From NCBI RefSeq assembly GCF_030538495.1, contig NZ_JAUNTW010000007.1, positions 1-38,482 on the forward strand: DNA of 38,482 bases. The letters run 5' to 3'. The position numbers and the translations under genes were made by a program. This DNA is from Paracoccus sp. (in: a-proteobacteria) (GTDB lineage Bacteria > Pseudomonadota > Alphaproteobacteria > Rhodobacterales > Rhodobacteraceae). Shown here piece by piece: positions 29,939-38,180 of the stretch. The notes under the pieces were generated by a model. That model was not told where the DNA came from. It was given only the letters and a program-made list of their open reading frames with translations, and did not search any database. How positions within the stretch are numbered: the first letter of the stretch is position 1; the number at the start of each line of letters is the position of its first letter.

Positions 29939-30474
29939 GTTCCGGCTCCGGTGTCGCTGACGACCGTAACGGCGCGGCGGTTTTGGGCGTAACAGGTTTC
30001 ATCCGAACACACCGCCGCCGGGCGTTCCTTGCCGAATGACAATGTGCGGACGCGGCCCGGCGCCACCCCCTGCGCGACCAGATATTCCTGAACCGCACTG
30101 GCCCGCCGCGCGCCCAGCGCAAGGTTGTATTCGCGCGGGCCGGTTTCTTCGGCATGGCCCTGAATCACGGCGGAAAATGTGCCATGCCGGTTCAGCCATT
30201 CGGCCTGACGGGTCAGGATCGCGCGCGCATCCGCCGACAGCGTGGTTTGGTTGGCCGCAAACAGCACCGTATCGCCCACCGTGCCGCGGAAATAGTCAGC
30301 GGATGCCTGACCCAGACCGCCGCCCATCAGGTCGCCCTGATACACCGCGCCCCCCGCCGTAGTGGCATAGGGATCAATCGGCGGCTGCATCGGGGGCGGC
30401 GCGGGCTGCACACAAGCGGCCAGCGACAGGCAGACAAACAGGGCGGATGTGGCGCGGATCATGGCATCCCTCAT
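29935..30474 (-). CDS. pal: Pal, peptidoglycan-associated outer-membrane lipoprotein
   Basis: Outer-membrane lipoprotein that ties the membrane to peptidoglycan and binds TolB. The 179-residue precursor has a lipobox (SLAAC) with the modified Cys near residue 21. A Pro-rich linker follows, then an OmpA-like domain from about 65 with the binding signature [25 protein letters not shown]. The ATG at 30474 overlaps the tolB stop in the ATGA style used by the whole operon. ATG 30462 has GAGG just before it and would give a shorter, also plausible, signal; the choice is open. A Cys pair (VCSDETCY) near the C-terminus could form a disulfide. Confidence 0.93.
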   Translation of the reverse strand: MRDAMIRATSALFVCLSLAACVQPAPPPMQPPIDPYATTAGGAVYQGDLMGGGLGQASADYFRGTVGDTVLFAANQTTLSADARAILTRQAEWLNRHGTFSAVIQGHAEETGPREYNLALGARRASAVQEYLVAQGVAPGRVRTLSFGKERPAAVCSDETCYAQNRRAVTVVSDTGAGT

Positions 30475-31775
30475 GGCAAAAGCGGCCCCCAGGACGGGTC
30501 CGAGGCGGCAAAGTCAAGGTTCAGCGGCCGCAGATTTCGGCCTGTCATATCAACCGAATACAGGCGCGGCCCCCCGTCGTTCCCCGGCGTCACACGGGTA
30601 AAGATCACAACGCGGCCATTGGGCGCCCAGCTTGGGCCTTCGTCAAGAGAAGATTCCGTTAGGTCGCGTTCGCCGGACCCATCCACGCGCATCACGCCGA
30701 TGGTCATGCGGTCGTCCTGCTGGCGGGTAAAGGCGATCAGGTCGCCCTTGGGGGACCACACCGGGCTGCCGTAACGCCCCGCGCCAAAGCTGATACGCTG
30801 CGGCTCGCCCCCATCCACGCCCATGATATACAGCTGCGGCGTGCCGGAACGGTCGCTTTCGAACACGATGCGTTGCCCATCCGGGCTGAAACTGGGCGAG
30901 GTGTCGATCGACGGCGAATCGGTTAACGCCCGGCCCATGCCGGTCGCGGCGTCCATCAGCCAGATATTCGTCGTGCCGCCCTGTTCGCGCGAATACACGA
31001 TCCAGCGGCCATCCGGGCTGAACGCCGGGGCAAAGGCCATACTGTCGCCGCCCTGCGTCAGCGGGCGTGAGGTCACGCTGGCCACATCCAGAAGCCGCAA
31101 TTGCGGAAACCCGCTGTCAAAACTGGTAAAGACCAGCCGCCGCCCGTCCGGCGAAAAGCGCGGCGCCAGCACCAGCGACGATCCATCCGTCATCCACAGC
31201 ACGTTCTCGCCGTCATAATCCATCACGCCGATGCGTTTGATCCGCGCGTTTCGCGGCCCGGTTTCCTGAACAAAGGCCACACGGCTGTCGAAATACGCGC
31301 TTTCCCCGGTCAGCCGGGCATAGATCACATCCGCGATTTTATGCGCCGCGCGCCGCCAATCGGTCGCGCGGGCGTCAAACTGCATCCCGTCGCCCTGCGG
31401 TTGGCCCGCGAACACGTCAAACAGCCGGAACCGCACGGCCAGATCGGTGCCGTTGCGCGTCACCTCGGCGGAAATCAGCGCCTGCGCCCCGGCGGCCCGC
31501 CAATCGTCCCACGCAACCGGCGCGGCAAAGCTGTCGGTGCGGGTCGCCGTGACTAGTTCGGAAAACAGCCCGGTGCTGGTCAGATCATCGACCACAACCC
31601 CGCGAATTTTCGCCGCAATATCAGCGTCCCCGTGAAAGGCCGGGATCGCCAGAGCCATCGGTTCCACCACGCCATCGGTGATTTCGATACGCAAAGGGCC
31701 GTCCTGCGCCGCCGCAGGCCATGCGGGCGTCAACGCCAAAGCGGGGATCAGGGCCAATAATCGCAATATCATCAT
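30471..31775 (-). CDS. tolB: TolB, periplasmic beta-propeller of the Tol-Pal system
   Basis: Periplasmic protein that shuttles between Pal and TolA during cell-envelope constriction. 434 residues from ATG 31775 with AAGG upstream (a GTG at 31787 is the longer alternative). A Sec signal ends near PAAAQ. The N-terminal alpha/beta domain runs to about 165. Six propeller blades follow, with repeated WD40-like segments such as [41 protein letters not shown] and [13 protein letters not shown]. It lies 33 nt after tolA and overlaps pal by 4 nt. Confidence 0.96.
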   Translation of the reverse strand: MMILRLLALIPALALTPAWPAAAQDGPLRIEITDGVVEPMALAIPAFHGDADIAAKIRGVVVDDLTSTGLFSELVTATRTDSFAAPVAWDDWRAAGAQALISAEVTRNGTDLAVRFRLFDVFAGQPQGDGMQFDARATDWRRAAHKIADVIYARLTGESAYFDSRVAFVQETGPRNARIKRIGVMDYDGENVLWMTDGSSLVLAPRFSPDGRRLVFTSFDSGFPQLRLLDVASVTSRPLTQGGDSMAFAPAFSPDGRWIVYSREQGGTTNIWLMDAATGMGRALTDSPSIDTSPSFSPDGQRIVFESDRSGTPQLYIMGVDGGEPQRISFGAGRYGSPVWSPKGDLIAFTRQQDDRMTIGVMRVDGSGERDLTESSLDEGPSWAPNGRVVIFTRVTPGNDGGPRLYSVDMTGRNLRPLNLDFAASDPSWGPLLP

Positions 31776-31808
31776 TCTACCTTTCACGCGCGCAGTCCTG
31801 CCAGTTTT

Positions 31809-33416
31809 TCATCGAAATTCAACACCGCCGGGGCGGAAATCCACAATCACATCGCGCCACCGGCCATATTTCGCGGCGGGCAGATCAAACCCTGCCTGAC
31901 CGCACATCAAAATGCCACGGCGCGCAACCTCGAACGCCTGTTGCGCCGTGGCGTCGTTGCCTCCGCTGTGGTCGATCATGCGCAGGCTGTTGCGTTCGGG
32001 AACGCCGGTCGGGTCCAGCTGAAATGCCACGCTGATCGACATATTCAGCGCATCTGCCGACAGCGCGCCGCGATTCCAACAGCGTTCAATCGCGATGCGC
32101 AGCCCGTCGCGTTCGGCGGCGGTGATCGGATCGCCCATCGGCAGGCTGGGGGCCAGTTGCATCGGCTGCGGGGGCGGGGCAATGGCCCCTGACAGAGCCT
32201 GACCCAAAGCATCGGCCAGCGGATCCATCCCGACCGAGGCGCCGCTGCCGCCTTCAATCCGCTGACGGTCGCCCGTGCCGATGCTGCCGGTCTGGCCGGT
32301 GCCATCCGCCTGCATCGCGTCGCGCAACGCGTCTTGCAACGCGCGCTGACGGTCCTGTTCGGCCTGCGCGGCGGCCTCGGCAGCGATTCGGTCCGCCTCG
32401 GCCTGTGCCGCGCGGCGTTCGGCTTCGATTCGGGCGGCCTCGATCCGGGCGGCCTCGGCTTGGCGTTGTTCCTCGGCGCGTTGTTCTGCGGCCTGACGTT
32501 CCGCTTCGGCTGCGCGTTCAGCGGCGATCCGTTCCGCCTCAATTCGCGCGGCCTCGGCCTGACGCTGTTCCTCGGCGCGTTGTTCTGCGGCCTGTCGTTC
32601 CGCTTCGGCGAGGGCGGCTTCGGCTGCGCGGCGTTCGGATTCACGGCGCTCGGCCTCGATCCGTGCTGTTTCTGCGGCGATTCGTTCCGCCTCCGCTTGG
32701 CGTTGTTCGGCGGCGCGTCGTTCCGCTGCCGCTGCGCGTTCAGCTTCGGCTGCCCGTTCAGCGGCGATTCGGTCGGCCTCAAGTCGCGCGGCTTCGGCCT
32801 GACGCTGTTCCTCGGCCTGTTGTTCCGCGATTCGCTGCGCTTCGGCCTCGGCCAGCCGGCGGTTGCGGTTTTCGACCAATCCATCGGGTCGCGACTGGGG
32901 CCGCGCGGATTGATCCAGTGCCAGAGGCGAACGCGGCGGTGCGGGCTGCGCGGGCGTCTCGGTTTGGGGCGCGTCGTCGGCCTGTGGCAGGGCCGGGGTC
33001 GCGTCCGTCATGGCGGGCGGTTGCGCCGGGGCAAGATCGGTCACGACCGCGACGGGGGGACGAGGCGCAAAATCACGCAGATCGGGGGGCGTTTCGGCCC
33101 CCTCCGGCGCGGGCAGAGGGACGACCGGTGCCGCATCCGGTACCGTCGCGGGGCTGGGCGCATCCGCCGCCTGATCCGCGACCGGGGCGGGCAGGCTGGC
33201 GACCGCTGTCGCATCCGCCGCAATCGGACCGGCGCCACGGGCGGCGGCGGCCATGGCCTCGAATTCGGCCCCGCTGATCGTTGACACCGATGTGGACCGA
33301 ACAGGCGGGGTCGGCTGCGCGCGAAACAATGCGCCGCCGAAAATAACCAACAGGATCAGCGCCGTATGCACGACACCTGATGCCCACCAGCCAATCCGTT
33401 CCGCCCGGTCGCGCAT
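31809..33416 (-). CDS. tolA: TolA, long coiled-coil envelope protein
   Basis: Inner-membrane protein that spans the periplasm and pulls on TolB/Pal, driven by TolQR. The 535 residues have one membrane helix (about 10-32), a long Pro/Ala-rich stretch (about 55-175), and an alanine/glutamate/arginine-rich helix (about 185-365) with a 33-residue repeat. The globular C-terminal domain (about 430-535) has a CWNRGALSADALNMSISVAF segment. It is longer than E. coli TolA (421). The start is ATG 33416, 3 nt after tolR. The repeats make the gene prone to length change. Confidence 0.93.
   Translation of the reverse strand: MRDRAERIGWWASGVVHTALILLVIFGGALFRAQPTPPVRSTSVSTISGAEFEAMAAAARGAGPIAADATAVASLPAPVADQAADAPSPATVPDAAPVVPLPAPEGAETPPDLRDFAPRPPVAVVTDLAPAQPPAMTDATPALPQADDAPQTETPAQPAPPRSPLALDQSARPQSRPDGLVENRNRRLAEAEAQRIAEQQAEEQRQAEAARLEADRIAAERAAEAERAAAAERRAAEQRQAEAERIAAETARIEAERRESERRAAEAALAEAERQAAEQRAEEQRQAEAARIEAERIAAERAAEAERQAAEQRAEEQRQAEAARIEAARIEAERRAAQAEADRIAAEAAAQAEQDRQRALQDALRDAMQADGTGQTGSIGTGDRQRIEGGSGASVGMDPLADALGQALSGAIAPPPQPMQLAPSLPMGDPITAAERDGLRIAIERCWNRGALSADALNMSISVAFQLDPTGVPERNSLRMIDHSGGNDATAQQAFEVARRGILMCGQAGFDLPAAKYGRWRDVIVDFRPGGVEFR
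32455..32860 (-). repeat. 33-residue (99-bp) repeats inside tolA
   Basis: The coding sequence for the AEEQRQAEAARIEAER module recurs. Two copies are exactly 99 bp apart (starting around 32467 and 32566, for example CCTCGGCGCGTTGTTCTGCG in both). A more diverged third copy (AEEQRQAEAARLEADR) lies near 32800. Between copies the DNA differs at only a few bases. Confidence 0.75.
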
Positions 33417-33419
33417 CGC

Positions 33420-33866
33420 TTAGCCGTCCATCCGCGGGCCGCCCGCATCCGTGACCAGCACCAAATCGGTGATCCCGGCGGCGTTCAGCGCGCCCATGAT
33501 CTGCACCACGCGGGCATAGGGGATCGCCCCATCCGCGCGGACAAACACGCGCGTGGACACGCGCCCCGCCATGGCATCCCGCAGCGCCGGGATCATCTGC
33601 GCGTCATCGACGGCGCGATCCATGACCAGAACCGGTCCGTCCTGCGGAATGGAAATGGTCAGCGGTTCTTCGGCCTGCGTCGGCACCGCCTTCGCGGCGG
33701 TTTGCGGCAGATTCAGCGGCACTCCGGCGGTCATCAACGGCGCTGCGACCATGAAAATAATCAACAAAACCAACATGACATCGACAAAAGGCGTCACGTT
33801 GATATCCGCCATCGGCGCGTGTCGCCGGCGTCCCCGGCGCGTGGGGCGTTTCACCACATGCGCCAT
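33420..33866 (-). CDS. tolR: TolR, proton-channel subunit of the Tol-Pal motor
   Basis: ExbD/TolR-family inner-membrane protein that works with TolQ as the proton-driven motor. 148 residues from ATG 33866. A basic N-terminus (HVVKRPTRRGRRRHAP) is followed by the signature MADINVTPFVDVMLVLLIIFMVAAPLM, with the essential membrane Asp in the F-V-D-V-M-L motif near residue 28. The periplasmic domain ends in VVQIMGALNAAGITDLVLVTD. Start and tolQ stop share bases (TGATG), so the genes are coupled. Confidence 0.96.
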   Translation of the reverse strand: MAHVVKRPTRRGRRRHAPMADINVTPFVDVMLVLLIIFMVAAPLMTAGVPLNLPQTAAKAVPTQAEEPLTISIPQDGPVLVMDRAVDDAQMIPALRDAMAGRVSTRVFVRADGAIPYARVVQIMGALNAAGITDLVLVTDAGGPRMDG

Positions 33867-34558
33867 CAATTCGGGTCCATCTGACGCGACAGCAGGGTGG
33901 AAAACTCATCCGAAAATGTGTCCCACCCCGTCACGATCCGGTCGGCGTCTGCCGTTAATTTGTTGTAAAACACCACCGCCGGGATGGCCGCGACCAGACC
34001 CAATGCGGTGGCCAGCAACGCCTCGGCGATGCCGGGTGCGACGACGGCAAGGCTGGTGTCTTGGGACAGCGCGATGCCTTCAAACGCGGTTTTGATGCCC
34101 CAGACGGTGCCGAACAACCCGATAAAGGGCGCGGTCGATCCAACCGTCGCAAGGAACGATAACCCATTGGTCAGGCGGGATTCTTCGCGTTGAATGGCCA
34201 CATTCATGGCGCGGTCGATGCGCGCATCCGCCCCCGGAATCAGCCGTCCGTCATCGTGATAACTGCGCCGCCATTCCGTCATTCCGGCGGCAAAAATCCG
34301 TTCCGCCGCCCCACGCGGGCGGTCGCCCAACCGGTCAAACAGATCATCCAGCGGCTGACCCGACCAAAACGCCCGGTCAAACTGCGCTGAGGCCCGCCGA
34401 GCCTGCGCAAAGACCAGAAATTTCTGAATAATAATCGCCCAAGCCCAGACGGATGCCGCGATCAGCATCATCATGACCACCTGCACCGTCAGCGAAGATC
34501 GCATAAACAGCGCAATGGCTGAAAAATCAATGGCCTGCGTGGCCGGAATGGTGTCCAT
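33866..34558 (-). CDS. tolQ: TolQ, proton-channel subunit of the Tol-Pal motor
   Basis: MotA/TolQ/ExbB-family inner-membrane protein that forms the proton channel with TolR. The 230 residues have three helices (about 20-42, 135-160 and 170-195). The family core is LSFLATVGSTAPFIGLFGTVWGIKTAF and GIAEALLATALGLVAAIPAVVFYN. It heads the tolQRABpal-cpoB-tilS run. The 106 bp before it, up to ybgC, hold no clear promoter that I can see. Confidence 0.96.
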   Translation of the reverse strand: MDTIPATQAIDFSAIALFMRSSLTVQVVMMMLIAASVWAWAIIIQKFLVFAQARRASAQFDRAFWSGQPLDDLFDRLGDRPRGAAERIFAAGMTEWRRSYHDDGRLIPGADARIDRAMNVAIQREESRLTNGLSFLATVGSTAPFIGLFGTVWGIKTAFEGIALSQDTSLAVVAPGIAEALLATALGLVAAIPAVVFYNKLTADADRIVTGWDTFSDEFSTLLSRQMDPN

Positions 34559-34664
34559 CAGTGACTGCCCCGGATTGTGTCTGACGCTTTGCCACGCCTT
34601 TTACCGCGATAATGGCATGGGATTCAGCCCCTTGCCTAACACAATGCCGTCACCAAATGGTAAA

Positions 34665-35051
34665 TTAGCGTAAGGACGCGACCAATTTTTCCGGCAAGCG
34701 GGCCGGGCGACCGGATGCGTCCAGACAGGCTACGGTGACGGTCGCGGTGAACAGCACCTGATCGCCGCGTAACACGCGCTGATCCACAACGACGCGCGCG
34801 GGCGTCATCTGCGCCAATTTGGTTTCCACCGTTAACACATCGTCAAACCGGGCCGGGCGCAGATAATCCGCGACCACCTTTCGCACGGCAAACACAAACC
34901 CGTCTGCCTTCAGCGCAACCTGATCCACGCCGACATCGCGCAGCCATTCCGACCGCCCGCGTTCTATAAATTTCAAATAGTTAGCGTAATAGACGATCCC
35001 GGCCAAATCGGTGTCTTCGTAATAAACGCGCAGGGTCATGCTGTGGGTCAT
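34665..35051 (-). CDS. ybgC: YbgC, hotdog-fold acyl-CoA thioesterase
   Basis: Cytoplasmic 4-hydroxybenzoyl-CoA-type thioesterase, usually the first gene of tol-pal clusters; it may act in phospholipid metabolism. The 128 residues show the signature YYEDTDLAGIVYYANYLKF with the catalytic Asp, then IERGRSEWLRD. ATG 35051 overlaps the stop of the preceding gene (ATGA); ATG 35039 is a shorter alternative. Length matches the family (about 130-140). Confidence 0.94.
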   Translation of the reverse strand: MTHSMTLRVYYEDTDLAGIVYYANYLKFIERGRSEWLRDVGVDQVALKADGFVFAVRKVVADYLRPARFDDVLTVETKLAQMTPARVVVDQRVLRGDQVLFTATVTVACLDASGRPARLPEKLVASLR

Positions 35052-35629
35052 GGTGCCACCATCCGCGCCGCCAACCGCAGCGCATGGGCCGGGTCCGTCG
35101 CGGCGACCGGCAAAACCGGGTCATAGGCCGCACGGATCAGCGCCGCCGTATCGGGCGAAGCACTCACATCGCGCGCAAAACTCAGCGCCGCGCGCGTGAA
35201 CACCGCTTCAGCCAACTGCCCCGGATGCGCGTCCGCCAACCCGCCCGACATGCGCAGAAACCCCAGACAGGCGCGAATGCCGCCATCCGCGTCAAAGCGG
35301 AACATGCGGTATTGATCGGCCCGTTCGCGGGCCAGACGGCGGGGCAGATCCGGCGCGCCCGTCAGATGGTCCAAATCCGGCACAGCGGCCAATTCCGACC
35401 AATCGCGCACAAAAAACAGCATCAGATTCGCGCCCATTTCGGGGTCGGTCTCCACCACCGGATGGCGCGCATGGGCAAAACCCGCACGGATCGCGCCGCG
35501 AAACACGTCCAGACTGTCATCCGCCAGCCCAAAGATCACCGGCGCGACCGGACGCCCCCAACGAGCGCATAAAAAAGACCCGTCAGCGCGGGTGAACAAA
35601 TCGCCAATGGCGGCGGCGTCGAAACTCAT
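35048..35629 (-). CDS. Conserved-looking hypothetical protein upstream of ybgC
   Basis: A 193-residue protein from ATG 35629 that I do not recognise. It is soluble, with no signal or membrane helix. Visible features are GSFLCARWGRPVAPVIFGLADDSLDVFRGAIRAGFAHA in the first quarter, an acidic ETDPEMGANLMLFFVRDW segment, and a helical C-terminal third. Codon use is like that of its neighbours. The stop overlaps the ybgC start, so it probably belongs to the ybgC-tol transcription unit. The frame is open further upstream to 35866, but that part crosses the intergenic repeat and the scoB end and looks like an artefact. Confidence 0.75.
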   Translation of the reverse strand: MSFDAAAIGDLFTRADGSFLCARWGRPVAPVIFGLADDSLDVFRGAIRAGFAHARHPVVETDPEMGANLMLFFVRDWSELAAVPDLDHLTGAPDLPRRLARERADQYRMFRFDADGGIRACLGFLRMSGGLADAHPGQLAEAVFTRAALSFARDVSASPDTAALIRAAYDPVLPVAATDPAHALRLAARMVAP

Positions 35630-35650
35630 GCGGGTGCCGTTTCTTCTGTG

Positions 35651-35690
35651 CGTAAATACTCCGGGGGGTCTGGGGGGCTGGCCCCCCAGC
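35651..35690 (-). terminator. Hairpin and GAGTATTT element after scoB
   Basis: A perfect 8-bp stem (CTGGGGGG 35670-35677 with CCCCCCAG 35682-35689, loop CTGG) lies 17 nt after the scoB stop. It is followed on the minus strand by ACCCCCCGGAGTATTTACG. Elements of this form are recalled at many Rhodobacterales gene ends, and it probably ends scoAB transcription. Confidence 0.65.
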
Positions 35691-35706
35691 CTGTCGGTCG
35701 GGCGCG

Positions 35707-36336
35707 TCAATCGACGATCGTTGCCTCGGTCGCCGCGCGCAGTTGGTCTTCGGTCACGCCATCGGCCAGTTGCACAATGCGCAACCCGCCCGGCACCACG
35801 TCCAGAACACCCAGATTGGTGATGATGCGGTCCACCACGCCTTTGCCGGTCAGGGGCAGAGTGCATTCGCGCAACACCTTGGATTCGCCGGCTTTGTTGG
35901 TGTGATCCATGACGACGATCACGCGGCCGACGCCCGCGACCAGATCCATGGCGCCGCCCATGCCCTTGACCAGCTTACCGGGGATCATCCAGTTCGCCAG
36001 ATCGCCGTTTTCGGCAACCTCCATAGCGCCCAGAATCGCGGCGGCGATTTTGCCGCCCCGGATCATGCCAAAACTGGTCGCGCTGTCGAAATAGGACGTG
36101 CGCGCCAATTCCGTGATCGTCTGTTTCCCGGCATTGATCAGATCAGGGTCTTCTTCGCCTTCAAACGGGAACGGACCCATGCCCAGCATCCCGTTTTCCG
36201 ATTGCAGCGTGATGTCTTTGTCGCCGACATAATTGGCGACCAAGGTCGGGATTCCGATGCCCAGATTGACATACATCCCGTCCTGCAATTCCTCGGCCGC
36301 GCGGGCGGCCATTTGGTTACGATCCCAACCGGCCAT
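35707..36336 (-). CDS. scoB: 3-oxoacid CoA-transferase subunit B
   Basis: Beta subunit of the succinyl-CoA:3-oxoacid CoA-transferase, which activates acetoacetate with CoA from succinyl-CoA. 209 residues from ATG 36336. Motifs are YVNLGIGIPTLVANYV and LQSENGMLGMGPFP, in which the Glu of SENG is the covalent catalytic residue. GKLVKGMGGAMDLVAGVGRVIV and VVPGGLRIVQLADGVTEDQL follow. Its start overlaps the scoA stop by one base (TAATG). The frame is open further upstream inside scoA, but that is a shadow. Confidence 0.96.
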   Translation of the reverse strand: MAGWDRNQMAARAAEELQDGMYVNLGIGIPTLVANYVGDKDITLQSENGMLGMGPFPFEGEEDPDLINAGKQTITELARTSYFDSATSFGMIRGGKIAAAILGAMEVAENGDLANWMIPGKLVKGMGGAMDLVAGVGRVIVVMDHTNKAGESKVLRECTLPLTGKGVVDRIITNLGVLDVVPGGLRIVQLADGVTEDQLRAATEATIVD

Positions 36337-37040
36337 TATGCGGACTCCTTTTTGCGGGTGGTGCGCTGTTCGATGCGCTTTTCGTGGTCGCCCTGAATAA
36401 TGCGGTGGACATAGATTCCGGGCAGGTGGATATGGTCGGGGTCCAGACTGCCGCGCGGGACGATTTCCTCGACCTCGGCCACGCATATTTTGCCGCACAT
36501 CGCGGCGGGCGGGTTAAAGTTGCGGGCGGTTTTGCGGAACACCAGATTGCCGGTGTCGTCGGCCTTCCACGCCTTGACGATGGACAGATCGGCCACGATT
36601 CCGCGTTCCAGAATATAGGTTTCGCCGTCGAAATCTTTGTGTTCTTTGCCCTCGGCGATCACGGTGCCGACGCCGGTTTTGGTGTAGAAACCGGGGATGC
36701 CGCTGCCACCGGCGCGCATCCGTTCGGCCAGCGTGCCCTGAGGGTTAAACTCCAGCTCCAATTCGCCGGACAGATACTGGCGCATAAACTCCGCGTTTTC
36801 ACCGACATAAGATGAAATCATTTTCTTAATCTGCTTGCTGTCCAGCAGGATGCCCAAACCGAACCCATCCACGCCACAATTGTTGCTGGCAATGGTCAGA
36901 TTCTTGGTTCCGGCTTTGTGGATCGCGGCGATCAGCAATTCCGGGATACCGCACAGGCCAAAGCCGCCCGCAGCAATCTTCATCCCGTCATGCAGCAGCC
37001 CGTTCAGCGCCTCATCCGCATTGGCATAGACCTTTTTCAT
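36336..37040 (-). CDS. scoA: 3-oxoacid CoA-transferase subunit A
   Basis: Alpha subunit of the same CoA-transferase as scoB. 234 residues from ATG 37040, chosen because GGGGGAGGG precedes it at ideal distance; the frame runs on to 37103, but without a site. Motifs are [33 protein letters not shown] and [36 protein letters not shown] and [15 protein letters not shown] follow. No polyhydroxybutyrate or ketone-body genes adjoin it here. Confidence 0.96.
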   Translation of the reverse strand: MKKVYANADEALNGLLHDGMKIAAGGFGLCGIPELLIAAIHKAGTKNLTIASNNCGVDGFGLGILLDSKQIKKMISSYVGENAEFMRQYLSGELELEFNPQGTLAERMRAGGSGIPGFYTKTGVGTVIAEGKEHKDFDGETYILERGIVADLSIVKAWKADDTGNLVFRKTARNFNPPAAMCGKICVAEVEEIVPRGSLDPDHIHLPGIYVHRIIQGDHEKRIEQRTTRKKESA

Positions 37041-37147
37041 CGGCCCTCCCCCTGATGTGTCTTTGTCCAGAATGGTTGTCGCGCGGCTGTCATGCGGTGT
37101 CAATCATGTGCTTGACCCGCCTGTCGGCATGGCGTTAAGGGGGCTGC

Positions 37148-37195
37148 ATGAAACACAACGCCGCCTTTGCCAACTATTATGGCCCGCTGAAATAG
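37148..37195 (+). CDS. Possible leader peptide upstream of the TyrA-type gene
   Basis: A 15-codon open frame, MKHNAAFANYYGPLK, 82 nt before the dehydrogenase start on the same strand. AAGGGGG lies 5 nt before its ATG, a better site than most genes here have. Three of 15 residues are aromatic (Phe, Tyr-Tyr), which suits control by aromatic amino-acid supply. Three short hairpins follow, at 37183-37199, 37207-37241 and 37250-37272. Whether it is translated or regulatory is not shown by the sequence alone, and a chance frame cannot be excluded. Confidence 0.4.
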   Translation: MKHNAAFANYYGPLK

Positions 37196-37206
37196 CGGGG
37201 GCAGAA

Positions 37207-37241
37207 TCATGTCATCCGCGCGGGGCCGCCGGTTGACATGA
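37207..37241 (+). promoter_or_regulatory. Inverted repeat in the tyrA leader
   Basis: TCATGTCA (37207-37214) and TGACATGA (37234-37241) are perfect reverse complements around a 19-nt GC-rich interior that can fold further. As DNA it could be an operator; as RNA it would be a leader hairpin. No T-run follows. Confidence 0.5.
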
Positions 37242-37249
37242 CACACCAC

Positions 37250-37272
37250 GACCTTGCGCATGTCGAAAGGTC
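37250..37272 (+). promoter_or_regulatory. Hairpin that would cover the tyrA ribosome-binding site
   Basis: GACCTT (37250-37255) pairs with AAGGTC (37267-37272) around an 11-nt loop. The AAAGG at 37266-37270 is the likely ribosome-binding site for the ATG at 37278, so this stem would hide it. The stem is only 6 bp, so its strength is modest. Confidence 0.45.
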
Positions 37273-37277
37273 TGAAA

Positions 37278-37994
37278 ATGTCACACCATCCCCTTGTTTC
37301 GATTGTCGGTTTCGGCGCCTTCGGTCAACTGATCGCGCGCCATCTGCGTGGCCATGCGCGCCTGCACATCTGCGACCCGGTGCGGCGCGGCAATGATCTG
37401 GCGCAGGTGTCGCTGAGGGATGCCGCGCGGGCCAATATCGTCGTCCTGGCCGTGCCGGTGCCGGCCTTGGAACAGGTTTTGCACGATCTTGCGCCGCATC
37501 TGCGCCCCGGCACCGTTGTGATCGACGTGGCATCGGTCAAGGAACGGCCCGCCCGCCTGATGCAGGACATTCTGCCCCCGGATGTGGACATCATCGCCAG
37601 CCACCCGTTATTTGGCCCGGCGAGTGCGGCGGATGGGCTGGCCGGTCATCGTCTGGCATGGTGTCCGCTGCGTGGCATGGCGCATCGTCGGATTGGCGCG
37701 TTTCTGCGCCGGGCGGGGCTGCGCGTGATCACGACGACCCCCGCCCAACATGACCGCGATATGGCTGTGGTGCAGGGATTAACGCATCTGATCGCGCGCA
37801 GCTTAGCGCGGCTTGGCCCCGCGCCCCGTCGCCTGACAACGCGCAGTTTCGACGCGCTGATACACGCCGCCGCCATGGTTCAGGACGACAGCCCCGAATT
37901 GTTGCACACCATCCTGACGCTGAACCCCCATGCCGAACCGATCCGCCGCGCCTTTCTGGACGCCGCGAATAGGGTGGTTCAGCAGGCGGGGTGA
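37278..37994 (+). CDS. TyrA-type prephenate/arogenate dehydrogenase
   Basis: Short dehydrogenase of the TyrA family, which makes the tyrosine precursor from prephenate or arogenate with NAD(P). 238 residues from ATG 37278 (AAAGG 7 nt upstream); ATG 37260 is possible but would lie inside the hairpin. The N-terminal nucleotide-binding loop is VSIVGFGAFGQLIARHL (G-x-G-x2-G). A VVIDVASVKERP strand-turn and ASHPLFGPASA with the catalytic His follow. The helical dimer domain continues from about 160. It is shorter than bifunctional TyrA and has no mutase or ACT domain. The acceptor substrate cannot be told from sequence. Its last codons fall inside the tandem repeat that follows. Confidence 0.88.
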   Translation: MSHHPLVSIVGFGAFGQLIARHLRGHARLHICDPVRRGNDLAQVSLRDAARANIVVLAVPVPALEQVLHDLAPHLRPGTVVIDVASVKERPARLMQDILPPDVDIIASHPLFGPASAADGLAGHRLAWCPLRGMAHRRIGAFLRRAGLRVITTTPAQHDRDMAVVQGLTHLIARSLARLGPAPRRLTTRSFDALIHAAAMVQDDSPELLHTILTLNPHAEPIRRAFLDAANRVVQQAG

Positions 37995-38180
37995 TGGGGC
38001 AACGGTCAACGGCGACCGCGCGGTTCGGGCAATGTGCTGTTCCGTCAGAACGGGCATCATCACGCCATTGCACCACAGGCCGCCGCAACGGCCTGCGTCG
38101 CGCCTTGATCTTCAATCGCGCCATCGGGATCGGCCGCGTTCGTTGGCGGTTTTCCGTCATCGCTTTCGCCTCCGATACGT
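37975..38180. repeat. Tandem repeat unit 1 (about 206 bp)
   Basis: First unit of an array running off the right edge. Its first bases, TGGTTCAGCAGGCGGGGTGA, encode the last residues and stop of the TyrA-type gene and match the start of unit 2. It contains a perfect 7-bp hairpin (CAGGCCG 38076-38082 with CGGCCTG 38089-38095) and the 10-bp palindrome ACCGCGCGGT. No convincing gene was seen. Confidence 0.88.

Noticed and set aside
32334..33284. Plus-strand Gly/Phe-rich repeat protein frame opposite tolA
   Set aside because: The apparent repeats are the antisense image of the Ala/Glu/Arg coiled-coil repeats in tolA.
35630..35866. N-terminal extension of the hypothetical protein before ybgC
   Set aside because: The extension would run through the hairpin element and the scoB 3' end; ATG 35629 is the natural start.
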